NCBI RefSeq assembly: GCF_964204645.1
Contig: NC_134034.1
Span: 4,680,072 to 4,744,071, forward strand
DNA length: 64,000 nucleotides
From: Tubulanus polymorphus
Taxonomy: Eukaryota > Nemertea > Palaeonemertea > Tubulaniformes > Tubulanidae
Direction of reading: 5' to 3'
A program made the translations under genes and the position numbers. The stretch's first letter is position 1; each line of letters starts with the position of its first letter. The notes below the pieces were generated by a model, which had not been told where the DNA came from, did no database searches, and worked only from the letters and a program-made list of their open reading frames with translations. Shown one piece after another: positions 10,493-19,207 of this stretch.

Positions 10493-13025
10493 TCAGTCAT
10501 TTTTTCCAGAATCAACGATTGAAAAGTTGTTTTTTAAAGAAAAATTTGATGCACAATTTTTACATGATGTTAAATGTTCCTTAATTGCTGAAGGCGAAGG
10601 TCCATGCTCCTTTACCCTTGTGGCCAAATGTCGCATTGTTTTACCAATGTATGTGTTATTTGCATCACGCAAACATTTGAATTTATAAATTACATTGGCC
10701 AACAAGGGTAAAGGAGTATGGGACTTGAGTGAAAAGTAGTTCCTAATTTTGAAAGAAGTAAAGACAATACGAATATCCACGTTGTAATATTGTTTGAATA
10801 GACTCTTGAGTTTTCTGCTAAATATAATTGAAGGGAGGCCTATGTAAGGAACGAAAAAAAGTGTTTCGACCTTATCTTCCCTGACCATACTAGCGGGAGT
10901 ATCATCACTACATTTACTATTCAAAAATCTTCTAAGACACGAATTAAACACATCTTGTGGGTAGCCATTTTTGTGTAAAACGCTTTTTAGGAAATCAATT
11001 TCTTGTGAGAAAACAAACCAACTACTGCTTATGGTATATGCTCTATGGAGCAGACATTGGATTAAGCCCAATTTCCATTTTTGCGGACACATAGCTGAAA
11101 AGTTTAGAATCAAGCTAGTTTAAGTTGATTTTCTAAATACATGAGAAGTGAAGGTACCATCATCCGTTGTTGGGAGCGAAATATACGTATCTAGAAATGG
11201 AAGTGTAGACGGTCCTATTTCTGAAGTAAATTTAAGATTTGGGTGTAGTGCATTTAGTTTCTCCAGGAAAGATGCATGTATTGAATCACGTCTGAATACA
11301 CAGAAAATATCATCAACATAACGTAGGTATAACGATGGCGCGAAACTTTTCCCTGAACAATCATCTAGCAGCTTAGATTCAAAATAAGCCAAACAGAAAT
11401 TAGCCATAGTGGGCCCTAGAGGGCTGCCCATAGTAACTCCATCTACCTGTCGAAAAAATCTATCGCGATACATAAAGATTCCATACATAAAGAATTGCTA
11501 TTTTCATAAGTTGTTTAAAGGTAGCCTTATCAAAATCTGGTTTAGTAGTCGATCCATAGATATGGTCTGCTATAATATCGATAGTTTGTCCCAATGGTAC
11601 ATTAGTAAAAAGTGACACGACATCAAAGCTGATCAGTATATCAGTAGGTTTGAAATAGAATTATTTCAATCGCTCCAAAAAACTGGAGGTACTGTCTAGC
11701 ATGTAATTAGAAGGAATATGTGGTTTGATAATATTGTCAAGGTATTTAGCCAAATTATACTCTGCTGTGTTTAACATTGAAACTACAGGTCTGAAAGGAA
11801 GACCTGGTTTATGAGCTTTACAGAGGCCATAAAGTTTGCCTGGTTGGCTGCCAGATGGATAAATCGAATCATAAACATTTTTACTAATCGAGTCTTTTAC
11901 ATTTTTTCGTAGATAATTTTTGATAGAATTTTCATTTCTTATCACTGGGTGCGATAAATTTGGATTGACCAGAATTTCTTGAAACTTAGATTTGTCAAAA
12001 ACAATGTTGTCTAGTTTTTCAAAATATTCATTTGAATTAATAATGACTATACCATTTCCTTTGTCAAAAGAACAAACCTTGATATCTGAGTAGTTTTTTA
12101 AGTCCTTAAGAGTTCGATGGAAGTTTTGGCTAATCCTAGAACCACAAATAGTCTTTCCACTATGCAAAAACGACTGGGTTGCATGTCTCAAGTCGTCCTT
12201 TATTTTTGACTCTGTGTTCCGGTCTGATCCACTAACGATAGTCCTTTTATTGAAATGCCATAGTTGTTCAACCTGCGTTTTAATTTGGATTTCATTGATG
12301 TTCTTTGGTAGAATGTGATGTTTCAATCCTAATCGAAGTGCATTTTCTTCCTCGATCGTCAGTTTTCTATCGCTGATGTTTAATAAACAGTCCGGAGCTG
12401 GAGCGCGTTGATCTTTCCATAGCTTTGTCAGTTTCCTTTGATGTCTTTGTTCCGCTTCATTGGTTTCATGTCTACATTTTTTCTTGAGTTTGGACATGAG
12501 AATTGAGTATTCTAGGTAGCTTAGTTTCTCACATATTTTCGATTTCAATTTCTTGTATTTGTGACAAGTATTTTGTAACTCCGATCCAACTTGATTTTTT
12601 AAAATCTCAGTTTTGATGTTCTCAGTTCGACTATAAGCTTTTAGTCTTGGAGGCTTGAACATCAGAAATTTCGGACAAATTTTCAAGTTGATGCATCGTT
12701 CAAAATAGAGTATATCCAAGCGTAACTTTGTAACCTTTGAACAAATCCTCTCGTATTTCCTCAGTTCACTAATGTGTATATCTATTCGGTTGCAGCAATA
12801 ATAATAATATAATTTCGGAAGAGTATCCAGATAGTTAAATAATAATAAGAACGCAACTATCACAATCTTCATGATGATAATGAGTTTATTTACATTTTCA
12901 AACGTTTCGATCGATTTCGACTCATCTCTTCGAGTCCTTTTCAAGAAATGACATGAAAAGATACAAACTATGTATAGTATACTGTTACTAATTACAGAGA
13001 ATATCATGCAGGCGTGAATCTTCAC
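10493..13025 (-). pseudogene. Penelope reverse transcriptase with GIY-YIG endonuclease, broken
   Basis: Read on the - strand. 13025-11661 is a 454-aa open part: a short sequence encoded by the terminal repeat, a basic N-terminal region, then the start of the reverse transcriptase (PGKLYGLCKAHKPGLPFRPV). A stop at about 11659-11661 breaks it. 11488-11120 carries the catalytic core (YLRYVDDIF). 11113-10493 carries the C-terminal GIY-YIG domain (IYKFKC...TYIGKTMRHLATRVKEH). At least one nonsense change and further frame breaks separate the three parts, so this copy is inactive. Confidence 0.85.
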
Positions 13026-13092
13026 GCCTGCATGATTGTGATAGTTGCGTTCTTATTATTATTTAACTATCTGGATACTCTTCCGAAATTAT
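12837..13092. repeat. Penelope element 1 right direct repeat with inverted tail
   Basis: 12837-13018 repeats 10172-10353. From 13019 the sequence folds back: 13019-13092 is the reverse complement of the repeat start and its upstream flank (about 12805-12865), with an internal gap. Such an inverted tail is typical of Penelope-like insertions. Confidence 0.85.
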
Positions 13093-13414
13093 ACTATCTA
13101 ATTTATTGGGTTGTACAGATGAATTTTTCATATCATGGATAATATATCAATTCGATGATAAAATGAATATAGATAATTATGGTGAATACTTTCATATTGA
13201 TCATGTGTTGCCGATTTCTAAATTTGACATGAGTGATGATTATAATAAGAAGCTATTATGGAGCTGGAGAAATTTAAGACCTTTAGAAATGAAGGAAAAC
13301 ATAATTAAATCTAACAAACTAGATATGAAATTATATTTAGATCAACTGGATAAAGCAAAGACATTTGTTGAATTATGGAATTCAACACATAATGAAAAAT
13401 ACGTTGAAGCTTAA

Positions 13415-14185
13415 GCGCTTAGAAAACCGGTTACTCTCGATCTATGTCAAACTACCTATATGCAATTGTATTAGCTCTTTGCATCTGTCGCACGTTATAT
13501 TCAGTTGAATGGGGTGTACCTCATTTGAATATTTATCGAATGTGCTATTTCAGTTGAAAAGGATTAATCAATTACATTACAAAGGAACATCTGTTGCTCA
13601 GACAGTGTTTAGCTAGTGAATAACTGGCAGTTATAAGCGCGCTGCACATAAGCATAGGAACGCATAGGATATTCTCTCTATAAACACAGGAGTGTTTTAG
13701 GAGTTTACAGTTATAAATGTAAGTACTGTTTTTGTTGTTATTAAGGCGTCGGGAAACGTTAAACATGTAAAACTTACCCTGGTAAGATGCACCACAAATG
13801 GCCATGTTTAAGTGCTGTAATTAATATTTTACAACTACAACTTCAAGTTAGTTTTATTCTTCGCTAGATATTTATCTTTTAGATAACAAAATGAAGACCA
13901 TTGAATCAAGAAAGTAAAGATGGATGGATGTGGAATCAGAAATTATGGTTATTTCAACTCATGAGACTGTAGCCGTTTAGCCATACTGTATAGGCTTCCA
14001 ATGCATTACGTTTGCCGGAATTTCAATTGCGTCATTAAGCTGTTGTTAATGACGCACAGTGACAGATGTTCTATTATACTTTATTGATTCCTGCATTCCA
14101 CGCATACCTTACCGCGCATGAAATGCGCGGCTTGGAATGTGGAAATCGATAATGATTGTAGAATAAAATATATGTGTTTATGAAA
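13415..14185. other. Diverged copy of the left-end non-coding region
   Basis: No gene is seen. Landmarks shared with the left ends of B and D are GTTGTATTAGCTCT-like sequence near 13465, GGATATTCT near 13668 and TGTAAGTACTGTTT near 13717. A perfect hairpin (CCGCGCAT, loop GAA, ATGCGCGG) lies near 14112-14130, the same stem type as in the minisatellites. Another inverted repeat, TGCGTCATTAA with TTAATGACGCA, lies near 14028-14055. Confidence 0.55.
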
Positions 14186-14631
14186 AGTAATAGGGAATAT
14201 CTTGTTTCAAGCCAAAGGTCGAACGGTCGAGTTGATTAAAAAACAAAACATTAAAAGTAATTAAAAACAATAATATATTTTCATAACCGTGTGTATAATA
14301 TATTTTACACAATAATATATTTTCATAACCGTGTGTATTTTATATTATAACTAAATATTTATTCTAAGGTATCAATAATTTAAAAAGCATATTGTATTAA
14401 ATCAATTGGTCGCTCCACTTCGCTACCGCTCCGCTCCGCGACCAATTGATTTATTTACAATACACAAATTCATATAATCAAACATATTCAAATAATAATA
14501 ATTATTCTATTATTCAACTGAAATACACACGGTTATGAAAATATATTATAGTTTTAAATTACTTTTAATATTTGTTATTAATGAACTCGACCATTCAACC
14601 TTTAACCTGAAACAAGATATTCCCTATTACT
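14186..14631. repeat. Palindrome 2 (nested inverted repeats), left boundary of unit B
   Basis: The outer ends AGTAATAGGGAATATC and GATATTCCCTATTACT pair, followed inward by AAAGGTCGAACGGTCGAG and its imperfect complement. Inside lies a second pair (ATATATTTTCATAACCGTGTGT and its reverse complement, about 14274-14340 and 14525-14550). The core is an AATCAATTGGTCGC / GCGACCAATTGATT hairpin near 14399-14452. The outer arms match palindromes 1 and 3; the interior differs. Confidence 0.83.
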
Positions 14632-14639
14632 CTTAAAAT

Positions 14640-14711
14640 ATTCATATAAATGAATAACATTTAAATCATTGAACTTCTAAAATCAATTTTAATAAAAATT
14701 TTAGTATTAAA
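14640..14711 (+). promoter_or_regulatory. polB-type upstream region at the left end of unit B
   Basis: The stretch between palindrome 2 and the ATG contains TTAATAAAAATTTTAGTATTAAAATGG-type sequence. It is the same start context as at the true polB genes, in mirror orientation relative to unit B's own polB. It is part of the terminal inverted repeat. Confidence 0.5.
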
Positions 14712-14918
14712 ATGGAAGCAAATAAGTACTACTGTCCAACATGTAATATCAATATAGATAAATCCCAAAAAGCAAGACACAATAAAACTAAAACACATTT
14801 AGAGAATAAATTGAAACTAGAATATTTACAGTTATATTCAGAACAGTTAACAAAAGCAAAGAAATTTATTGAATTATGGAATAATTATCAAGGATCCGAT
14901 GTTTATACTAGAACATGA
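14712..14918 (+). pseudogene. Short zinc-finger ORF: polB N-terminus fused to HNH C-terminus (unit B)
   Basis: This 68-codon ORF has a first ~38 residues identical in type to the polB N-terminus, with one C2H2 finger. Residues ~39-58 match the HNH protein's C-terminal helix (LTKAKKFIELWN). The last residues come from the non-coding region. It fits a deletion that removed everything between the two gene parts. It is open, so a one-finger peptide could be made, but I treat it as a deletion product. Confidence 0.65.
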
Positions 14919-15585
14919 TTCTATTTGAGCCTATATACATTCCATGTACAGAGCTATGGAATAAATCTATAAATTCACAGCTGTTACAGCTGTTACTATG
15001 ACGCCGAGACTTATGACTCATTATTACAAACGTGCAGAGAGAGAACACTCTAGAACCGTTACCAGATGACGTGGCAAGAAATGAATATACGCTGTAATAT
15101 AGTGCTCAGGATATTCTATCTTTCGAAACGAAATTAGGAGTTTATAGTTTACAATTCTAAATCTAAATGTAAGTACTGTTTGTTGTAGTTATTAGGGCTT
15201 TTAAATATGAAACCTTTAGATATATTTAAGTGTATTTAGTATATCTTTTAGATAGCTAGAGTTACCGCTAATATCTTTTAGATTAATAAAACGCCATACG
15301 CATCAAGAAGTGATAGAGAAACTCAAGATACTCTTTCTGACTGAGGAATCAACAGCAATGGATATCGAACCAATAGAAATTAGCACAAGAAACACAAGAA
15401 TCGCCAAAAGATCGTCGAAGAAACTATATAAGAATTTCAAAAACATTAAGACTCCAATGATTAAGTTTAACATTTGTTGATGTAGTTAAATATTTACCAG
15501 CAATTGAAAAAGTGTTTGTAATTATAAATTGTATTTATAGAAATCAAATGATGTATTGGAAGAAATGACTGAACAACTTGTATAA
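14900..15585 (+). promoter_or_regulatory. Promoter-like left-end region of unit B
   Basis: This region is shared with unit D (about 49455-50160). It contains TGACGTGGCA near 15067 (a CRE/UPR-element-like bZIP site) and CTCTAGAACC near 15049. A conserved GTAAGTACTG resembling a 5' splice donor lies near 15171, and a pyrimidine-rich stretch with AG lies near 15330-15345, ahead of the small ORF at 15358. No large ORF is present. It lies upstream of the minisatellite and the HNH gene. Regulatory function is inferred from these sites only. Confidence 0.4.
15358..15480 (+). CDS. Small basic ORF (40 aa), doubtful
   Basis: The ORF encodes MDIEPIEISTRN followed by a Lys/Arg-rich stretch and ends TGA at 15478-15480. 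It begins shortly after a possible splice acceptor. In unit D the homologous stretch has lost 22 bases and is frameshifted, which argues against strong selection. I do not recognise it. It may be a basic DNA-binding peptide or chance. Confidence 0.25.
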   Translation: MDIEPIEISTRNTRIAKRSSKKLYKNFKNIKTPMIKFNIC

Positions 15586-15594
15586 TGTATTGTG

Positions 15595-16075
15595 TAAATC
15601 TACTTGGTGAATTTTTATGTTCGGTCGTTTCTATTCAGAATGAATATATAATTATGATTAGCGCATGCGTATTGATCAAAAACGCTCCTATAAGAGCGGT
15701 TTTGCCTAGTGCACATGCGTTTGAATTTTCTATGTTCAGTTGTTTCTATTTTACAGAATTTATAGAATTAATATATAATTATGATTAACGCATGCGCATT
15801 AAGCAAAAACGCTCCTATAAGAGCGGTTTTGCCTAATGCGAACACGTTTTGATATTTTATGTCGGTCGTTTCTATTTTACAGAATTTACAGAATGAATAT
15901 ATAATTATGATTAGCGCATGCGCATTAAGCAAAAGCGCTCCTATAAGAGCGGTTTTGGCTAGTGGTATTATTTAGATATTTCATGTCGGTTGTTTCTATT
16001 ATGATTAACGCATGCGCATTAAGCAAAAGCGCGCACGAATGCGCGGTTTGCTCAGTGGTATTATTTAGATATCAA
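15595..16075. repeat. Minisatellite of ~125-bp units with hairpins (unit B left end)
   Basis: About four tandem, partly shortened units, each with TTCGGTCGTTTCTATT, ATATAATTATGATTA, the palindrome GCGCATGCGC, and a hairpin. Hairpins are CGCTC-CTATAA-GAGCG (three units) and CGCGCA-CGAA-TGCGCG (last unit, near 16028), both flanked by A-rich and T-rich arms. The repeat sits directly upstream of the HNH gene and may be an enhancer, origin-like or structural element. Confidence 0.8.
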
Positions 16076-16189
16076 GGAATCGAAACAATTTATCAAAAGC
16101 AGCGAGGAATGAAAAAGGATGACGTTGGTCGAAGAAATGGAAGAGGATTCTAAAATATTAACCAATTTAGTAAAAAATATGTATAATAA

Positions 16190-16858
16190 ATGGAACCAGA
16201 ACAACCACAAACTATCAATATTACAAAAAACACCGGTGTTATAAATATATATTACAAGAAGTGTTCTAAATGTGAATTAGATAAATTAGCTATAACAGAA
16301 TTTAGTAAGCGTAAGATTAGCAAAGATGGTTTTCAATATTGCTGTAAAACTTGCGCTAAACTATATACTAAACAATATCGAGAAGATAATATAGAACATT
16401 ATAATTATTATATGGCAGAATATATGAGAGAAAGATATCAAACAGATCTTAATTTTAGATTGAAACAATGTTTGAGAATCAGATTAACACAATTATTCAA
16501 CAAAGAAACACATTCAGAAACACTATCTAATTTATTGGGTTGTTCAGATGAATTTCTCAAATCATGGATTATATTTCAATTCGATGATAAAATGAATATA
16601 GATAATTATGGGGATTATAACCATATTGATCACGTGTTACCAATATCTAAATTTAACATGAATGATGAATACAATAAAAAACTTATTTGGAATTGGAAGA
16701 ATCTAAGACCTTTAGAAAAGAAAGAAAATCAAATCAAATCTAATAAACTAGATTTACAGTTATATTTAGAACAGTTAACAAAGGCAAAGAAATTTATTGA
16801 TCAATGGAACAATGATCCAAATAATGAACAATACGTTGAGTCTTTAATGAGTGGTTAA
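16190..16858 (+). CDS. HNH endonuclease with N-terminal zinc ribbon (unit B)
   Basis: This 222-aa protein has an N-terminal Cys cluster (CSKC near residue 23, CCKTC near 45) of the kind often found before HNH domains. A basic middle (about 55-110) follows, then an HNH-type core with HIDHVLPISKF near residue 140 and NLRPLEKKENQIKSN near 165, a metal-dependent nuclease signature. Phage and giant-virus HNH proteins have this layout; in those genomes many are free-standing homing endonucleases. It is intact here and in unit D, split in the copy at 9828 and absent from unit C. The start in TATAATAAATGG context fits the homologues. The target is unknown: it could serve homing, recombination or genome processing. 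Confidence 0.85.
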   Translation: MEPEQPQTINITKNTGVINIYYKKCSKCELDKLAITEFSKRKISKDGFQYCCKTCAKLYTKQYREDNIEHYNYYMAEYMRERYQTDLNFRLKQCLRIRLTQLFNKETHSETLSNLLGCSDEFLKSWIIFQFDDKMNIDNYGDYNHIDHVLPISKFNMNDEYNKKLIWNWKNLRPLEKKENQIKSNKLDLQLYLEQLTKAKKFIDQWNNDPNNEQYVESLMSG

Positions 16859-17103
16859 AGAATAATAGATTTTAAATAAAAAATATTAAAAAAATAACTT
16901 CAACTAGCTAGTGAATTCTATTATATTTTTAATATTTTCTTTTCAAAAAAGAATACTTTATATCACAAATAAAAAATACTAAAAAAACAATAACTAATAC
17001 TAAAATTCTTTACCTTTAACTAAGCTAGTATTAATCTAAAGAGATACTAGTATCATTTGAAGAATACTTATAATAATTTTTTTGCTCTATTTCTCTAATA
17101 TAA
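16859..17103 (+). promoter_or_regulatory. Probable promoter region of the p202-ATPase cluster (unit B)
   Basis: This 245-bp AT-rich spacer is conserved ahead of the cluster in B, C and D. It carries CTAGCTAGT-type motifs (near 16909 and 17024) and GAATTCTA or AGAATTC next to them. It ends with TTTCTCTAATATAAATG at the p202 start. It is the only sizeable non-coding gap before four tightly packed genes. Confidence 0.5.
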
Positions 17104-17712
17104 ATGTCAAAGAAATCTAATAAGAATAGTATTGATATTGAAAAGACATTAGATGATTTGGGCATTAGTGATAATAAGGATATTCCGGCCAAAATTGAAA
17201 ATAATATTCAAGTTAATTGTAATATAGATTATGAATACTATTTATATTGTAAGCATCATCTTGAACTATTGATTGCTGGAGGGAAATCTAAGGATTTCTT
17301 GGGAAAAATAATAACTTTTCAAGAATTAGATGCTATGAAACCAGATAAAGTAATAAAATATTTTAAGATTTATGAAGAGGCAAGATTAGCTAAAATAAAT
17401 GATTCTATTTCGAATGGTATTGTCAAATGTTATTCTAAGTTATGTAACCAGTTAATACCAATTGATGATGAAAATAAATTATATAGTGATTTGAAAAATG
17501 ACTCCTTAGTTATGACTGAATTACAAAAATGGGTTGGTTATGCTTCATTTCAATTAGGATCGGTTATGACATTAATTTCTACTGGTGTCATAACATTTTC
17601 GAACATCAAGCCTATGGAATATAAATCAGGTAAGAACGAAACAGATGTACTACAACCAAACGTCGAAACAGAAAATGAATCAGAACAAAAATTAACTAAA
17701 ATAAATGAGTGA
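17104..17712 (+). CDS. p202, uncharacterised protein (unit B)
   Basis: This 202-aa protein has a charged N-terminus, a likely helical middle (YEYYLYCKHHLELLIAGG, about 45-62) and one hydrophobic stretch (about 150-172, FQLGSVMTLISTGVI) that may be a membrane or buried helix. It is conserved in all three units. Its stop overlaps the p132 start by 8 bases (ATGAGTGA). It is the first gene of the cluster with integrase and ATPase, so a role in DNA handling or assembly is possible, but no family is recognised. Confidence 0.78.
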   Translation: MSKKSNKNSIDIEKTLDDLGISDNKDIPAKIENNIQVNCNIDYEYYLYCKHHLELLIAGGKSKDFLGKIITFQELDAMKPDKVIKYFKIYEEARLAKINDSISNGIVKCYSKLCNQLIPIDDENKLYSDLKNDSLVMTELQKWVGYASFQLGSVMTLISTGVITFSNIKPMEYKSGKNETDVLQPNVETENESEQKLTKINE

Positions 17713-18103
17713 TGGAGTTAAGAAAAAGGCTAGATCCGAGAAACAAATTAAATGGGCAAGAGAATTAGGTAAAAGATCTTCAGAATTAAAAAAAGCTAAG
17801 AAAAAGAAATTAACTGATATAAATGAATCACAGAAATTATCTGATATTGATTCAAATAATAATCCATCTAATTCTTCTAATAGTGGAAGAAATAATTACT
17901 TATATATTACAATTGGGTTAATCACAATTATTATATTATCCGGTGTAATATATAAATATAAGTATAAATCTGATTATAACAATAATGATTCCAATGACAA
18001 TCGGAAACTTAGTTATCCGTGTACAGACAGTAAACCTATCATACCAAATAAGTCAAATGATAAAGTCATTGAAAATAAACCAAGATTAATATTAATGGAT
18101 TAA
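17705..18103 (+). CDS. p132, basic single-pass membrane protein (unit B)
   Basis: The first ~50 residues are strongly basic (VKKKARSEKQIKWARELGKR and a KKAKKKK run). A Ser/Asn linker follows, then one membrane segment at about residues 60-80 (LYITIGLITIIILSGVIY) and a polar tail. This layout suits a small DNA-condensing or membrane-anchored virion protein; that is inference. Units B and D share a short insertion in the tail (NRKLSYPCTDS) that C lacks. The integrase starts six bases after its stop. Confidence 0.75.
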   Translation: MSDGVKKKARSEKQIKWARELGKRSSELKKAKKKKLTDINESQKLSDIDSNNNPSNSSNSGRNNYLYITIGLITIIILSGVIYKYKYKSDYNNNDSNDNRKLSYPCTDSKPIIPNKSNDKVIENKPRLILMD

Positions 18104-18109
18104 AATAAG

Positions 18110-19207
18110 ATGAAAAAACAACAATATTTAAGAGATTTATATTACAACCCAGAGAGTGAAGTATCATATTCTAACGTTTCAGAATTATGGAATAAAATTA
18201 AATCTGATAATGGTGATATAAAATATAGTGAATTAAAATCATGGTTACAAAATCAACCAACATATCAAATCCACAAGAAAATGGATAAAACTTATTTAAC
18301 AAGAAAAGTTATGGTTTCATATATCGATCAACAATGGCAAGCAGATTTAATTGACATGAAGAACTTAGAAGAATACAACAAAGGATATTTCTGGATATTA
18401 AATGTTATAGACATATTCAGTAGATACGCATGGTCAATTCCAATCAAAAATAAAACTGGAATAGAAGTGACAAATGCTTTTAAATCTATATTTAAAGAAG
18501 CAATTCCAGATAAGATACAATTCGATGAAGGTAAGGAATTTTATAACAAACATTTCAAAAAACTATTATCTGATAACGATGTAGATTATTTTTCAACACA
18601 TTCAGATAAAAAAGGATCTATTATAGAAAGATTTAATAAAACATTGAAAACTAGAATGTGGAAATACTTTACTGCTAATGAAACATGTAAATATATCGAT
18701 GAGTCTATAAATATATTAGATGATTTAGTGAAAGGTTATAATAATTCTAAACATAGTTCTATAAATATGAAACCTATACAAGCTAGAAAAGAAGATAATT
18801 CGGAAATAGTTTGGAATAATTTATATGGAGCGTTTGTTACACACGATTTCGGTGAACCTAGATTCAAAATTAGACAACACGTAAGAATATCTAAATATAG
18901 AAAAACATTTTATAAAGGTTATACCCCCAATTTTACAGAAGAAATATTCAAGATTAAAAAGATAATATTAACTAAACCATTTGTTTATAAATTAGAAGAT
19001 CTAAAACATGAAGAAATATTAGGTTATTTCTATGAACAAGAATTATCACTTGTACCAAATCCAGATGAAATAGAATACAAAATAGAAAAAGTATTGAAAA
19101 CAAAAACTCTTAAAGGGAAAAAGTATTCTTTGGTGAAATATAAAGGATACGATGATAAATTTAATGAATGGATTTTATCTAGTAAAATTAAAAGAATAAA
19201 TGAATAA
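18110..19207 (+). CDS. Polinton-type integrase, DDE core with C-terminal chromodomain (unit B)
   Basis: This 365-aa retroviral-type integrase would insert linear element DNA into the host genome. The catalytic acids are visible as QADLIDM (about residue 83), QFDEGKEF (about 140) and IIERFNKTLK (about 174), giving D, D, E with about 33 residues between the last two, normal for Polinton integrases. The last ~50 residues form a chromodomain (YSLVKYKGYDDKFNEWI), which in such enzymes targets chromatin. The start at 18110 matches the homologues. The last codons overlap the ATPase start by 8 bases (ATGAATAA). This copy is intact. Confidence 0.93.
   Translation: MKKQQYLRDLYYNPESEVSYSNVSELWNKIKSDNGDIKYSELKSWLQNQPTYQIHKKMDKTYLTRKVMVSYIDQQWQADLIDMKNLEEYNKGYFWILNVIDIFSRYAWSIPIKNKTGIEVTNAFKSIFKEAIPDKIQFDEGKEFYNKHFKKLLSDNDVDYFSTHSDKKGSIIERFNKTLKTRMWKYFTANETCKYIDESINILDDLVKGYNNSKHSSINMKPIQARKEDNSEIVWNNLYGAFVTHDFGEPRFKIRQHVRISKYRKTFYKGYTPNFTEEIFKIKKIILTKPFVYKLEDLKHEEILGYFYEQELSLVPNPDEIEYKIEKVLKTKTLKGKKYSLVKYKGYDDKFNEWILSSKIKRINE

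Larger units (their letters stand above)
10173..13092 (-). mobile_element. Penelope-like element 1 (GIY-YIG type), inserted in an HNH gene
   Basis: This 2.9-kb insertion is flanked by the direct duplication ACTATCTAATTTA (10160-10172 and 13093-13105). It carries 182-bp direct terminal repeats plus a short inverted tail at 13019-13092, the complex terminal structure known for Penelope-like elements. The coding strand is -. The ORFs contain a reverse transcriptase with YVDD and a GIY-YIG endonuclease. The two direct repeats look almost identical, so insertion is fairly recent, although the coding part already has breaks. Confidence 0.9.
9828..13414 (+). pseudogene. HNH endonuclease gene split by a Penelope-like element
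   Basis: The start at 9828 (TATTAAAATGG context) gives the N-terminal ~115 codons up to 10172. The C-terminal part resumes at 13106-13414 with HIDHVLPISKF and NLRPLEMKEN. The gap is exactly filled by the element at 10173-13092, bounded by the 13-bp duplication ACTATCTAATTTA. One Cys pair of the N-terminal zinc ribbon is also changed (RF for CC compared with units B and D). The longer open frame from 9672 overlaps the previous gene and is not the real start. Confidence 0.88.

Noticed and set aside
13572-13805. 77-codon - strand ORF
   Set aside because: It lies in the decayed non-coding left-end region; the related regions in B and D do not keep it open.
15595-16075. CRISPR-like array of regular repeats with hairpins
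   Set aside because: Units are ~125 bp and similar along their full length, with no unique spacers, no cas genes and an animal genome context. It is a minisatellite.
15585-16153. ORFs of 63-67 codons on the + strand
   Set aside because: They are built from minisatellite units without conservation of the encoded protein between B and D.
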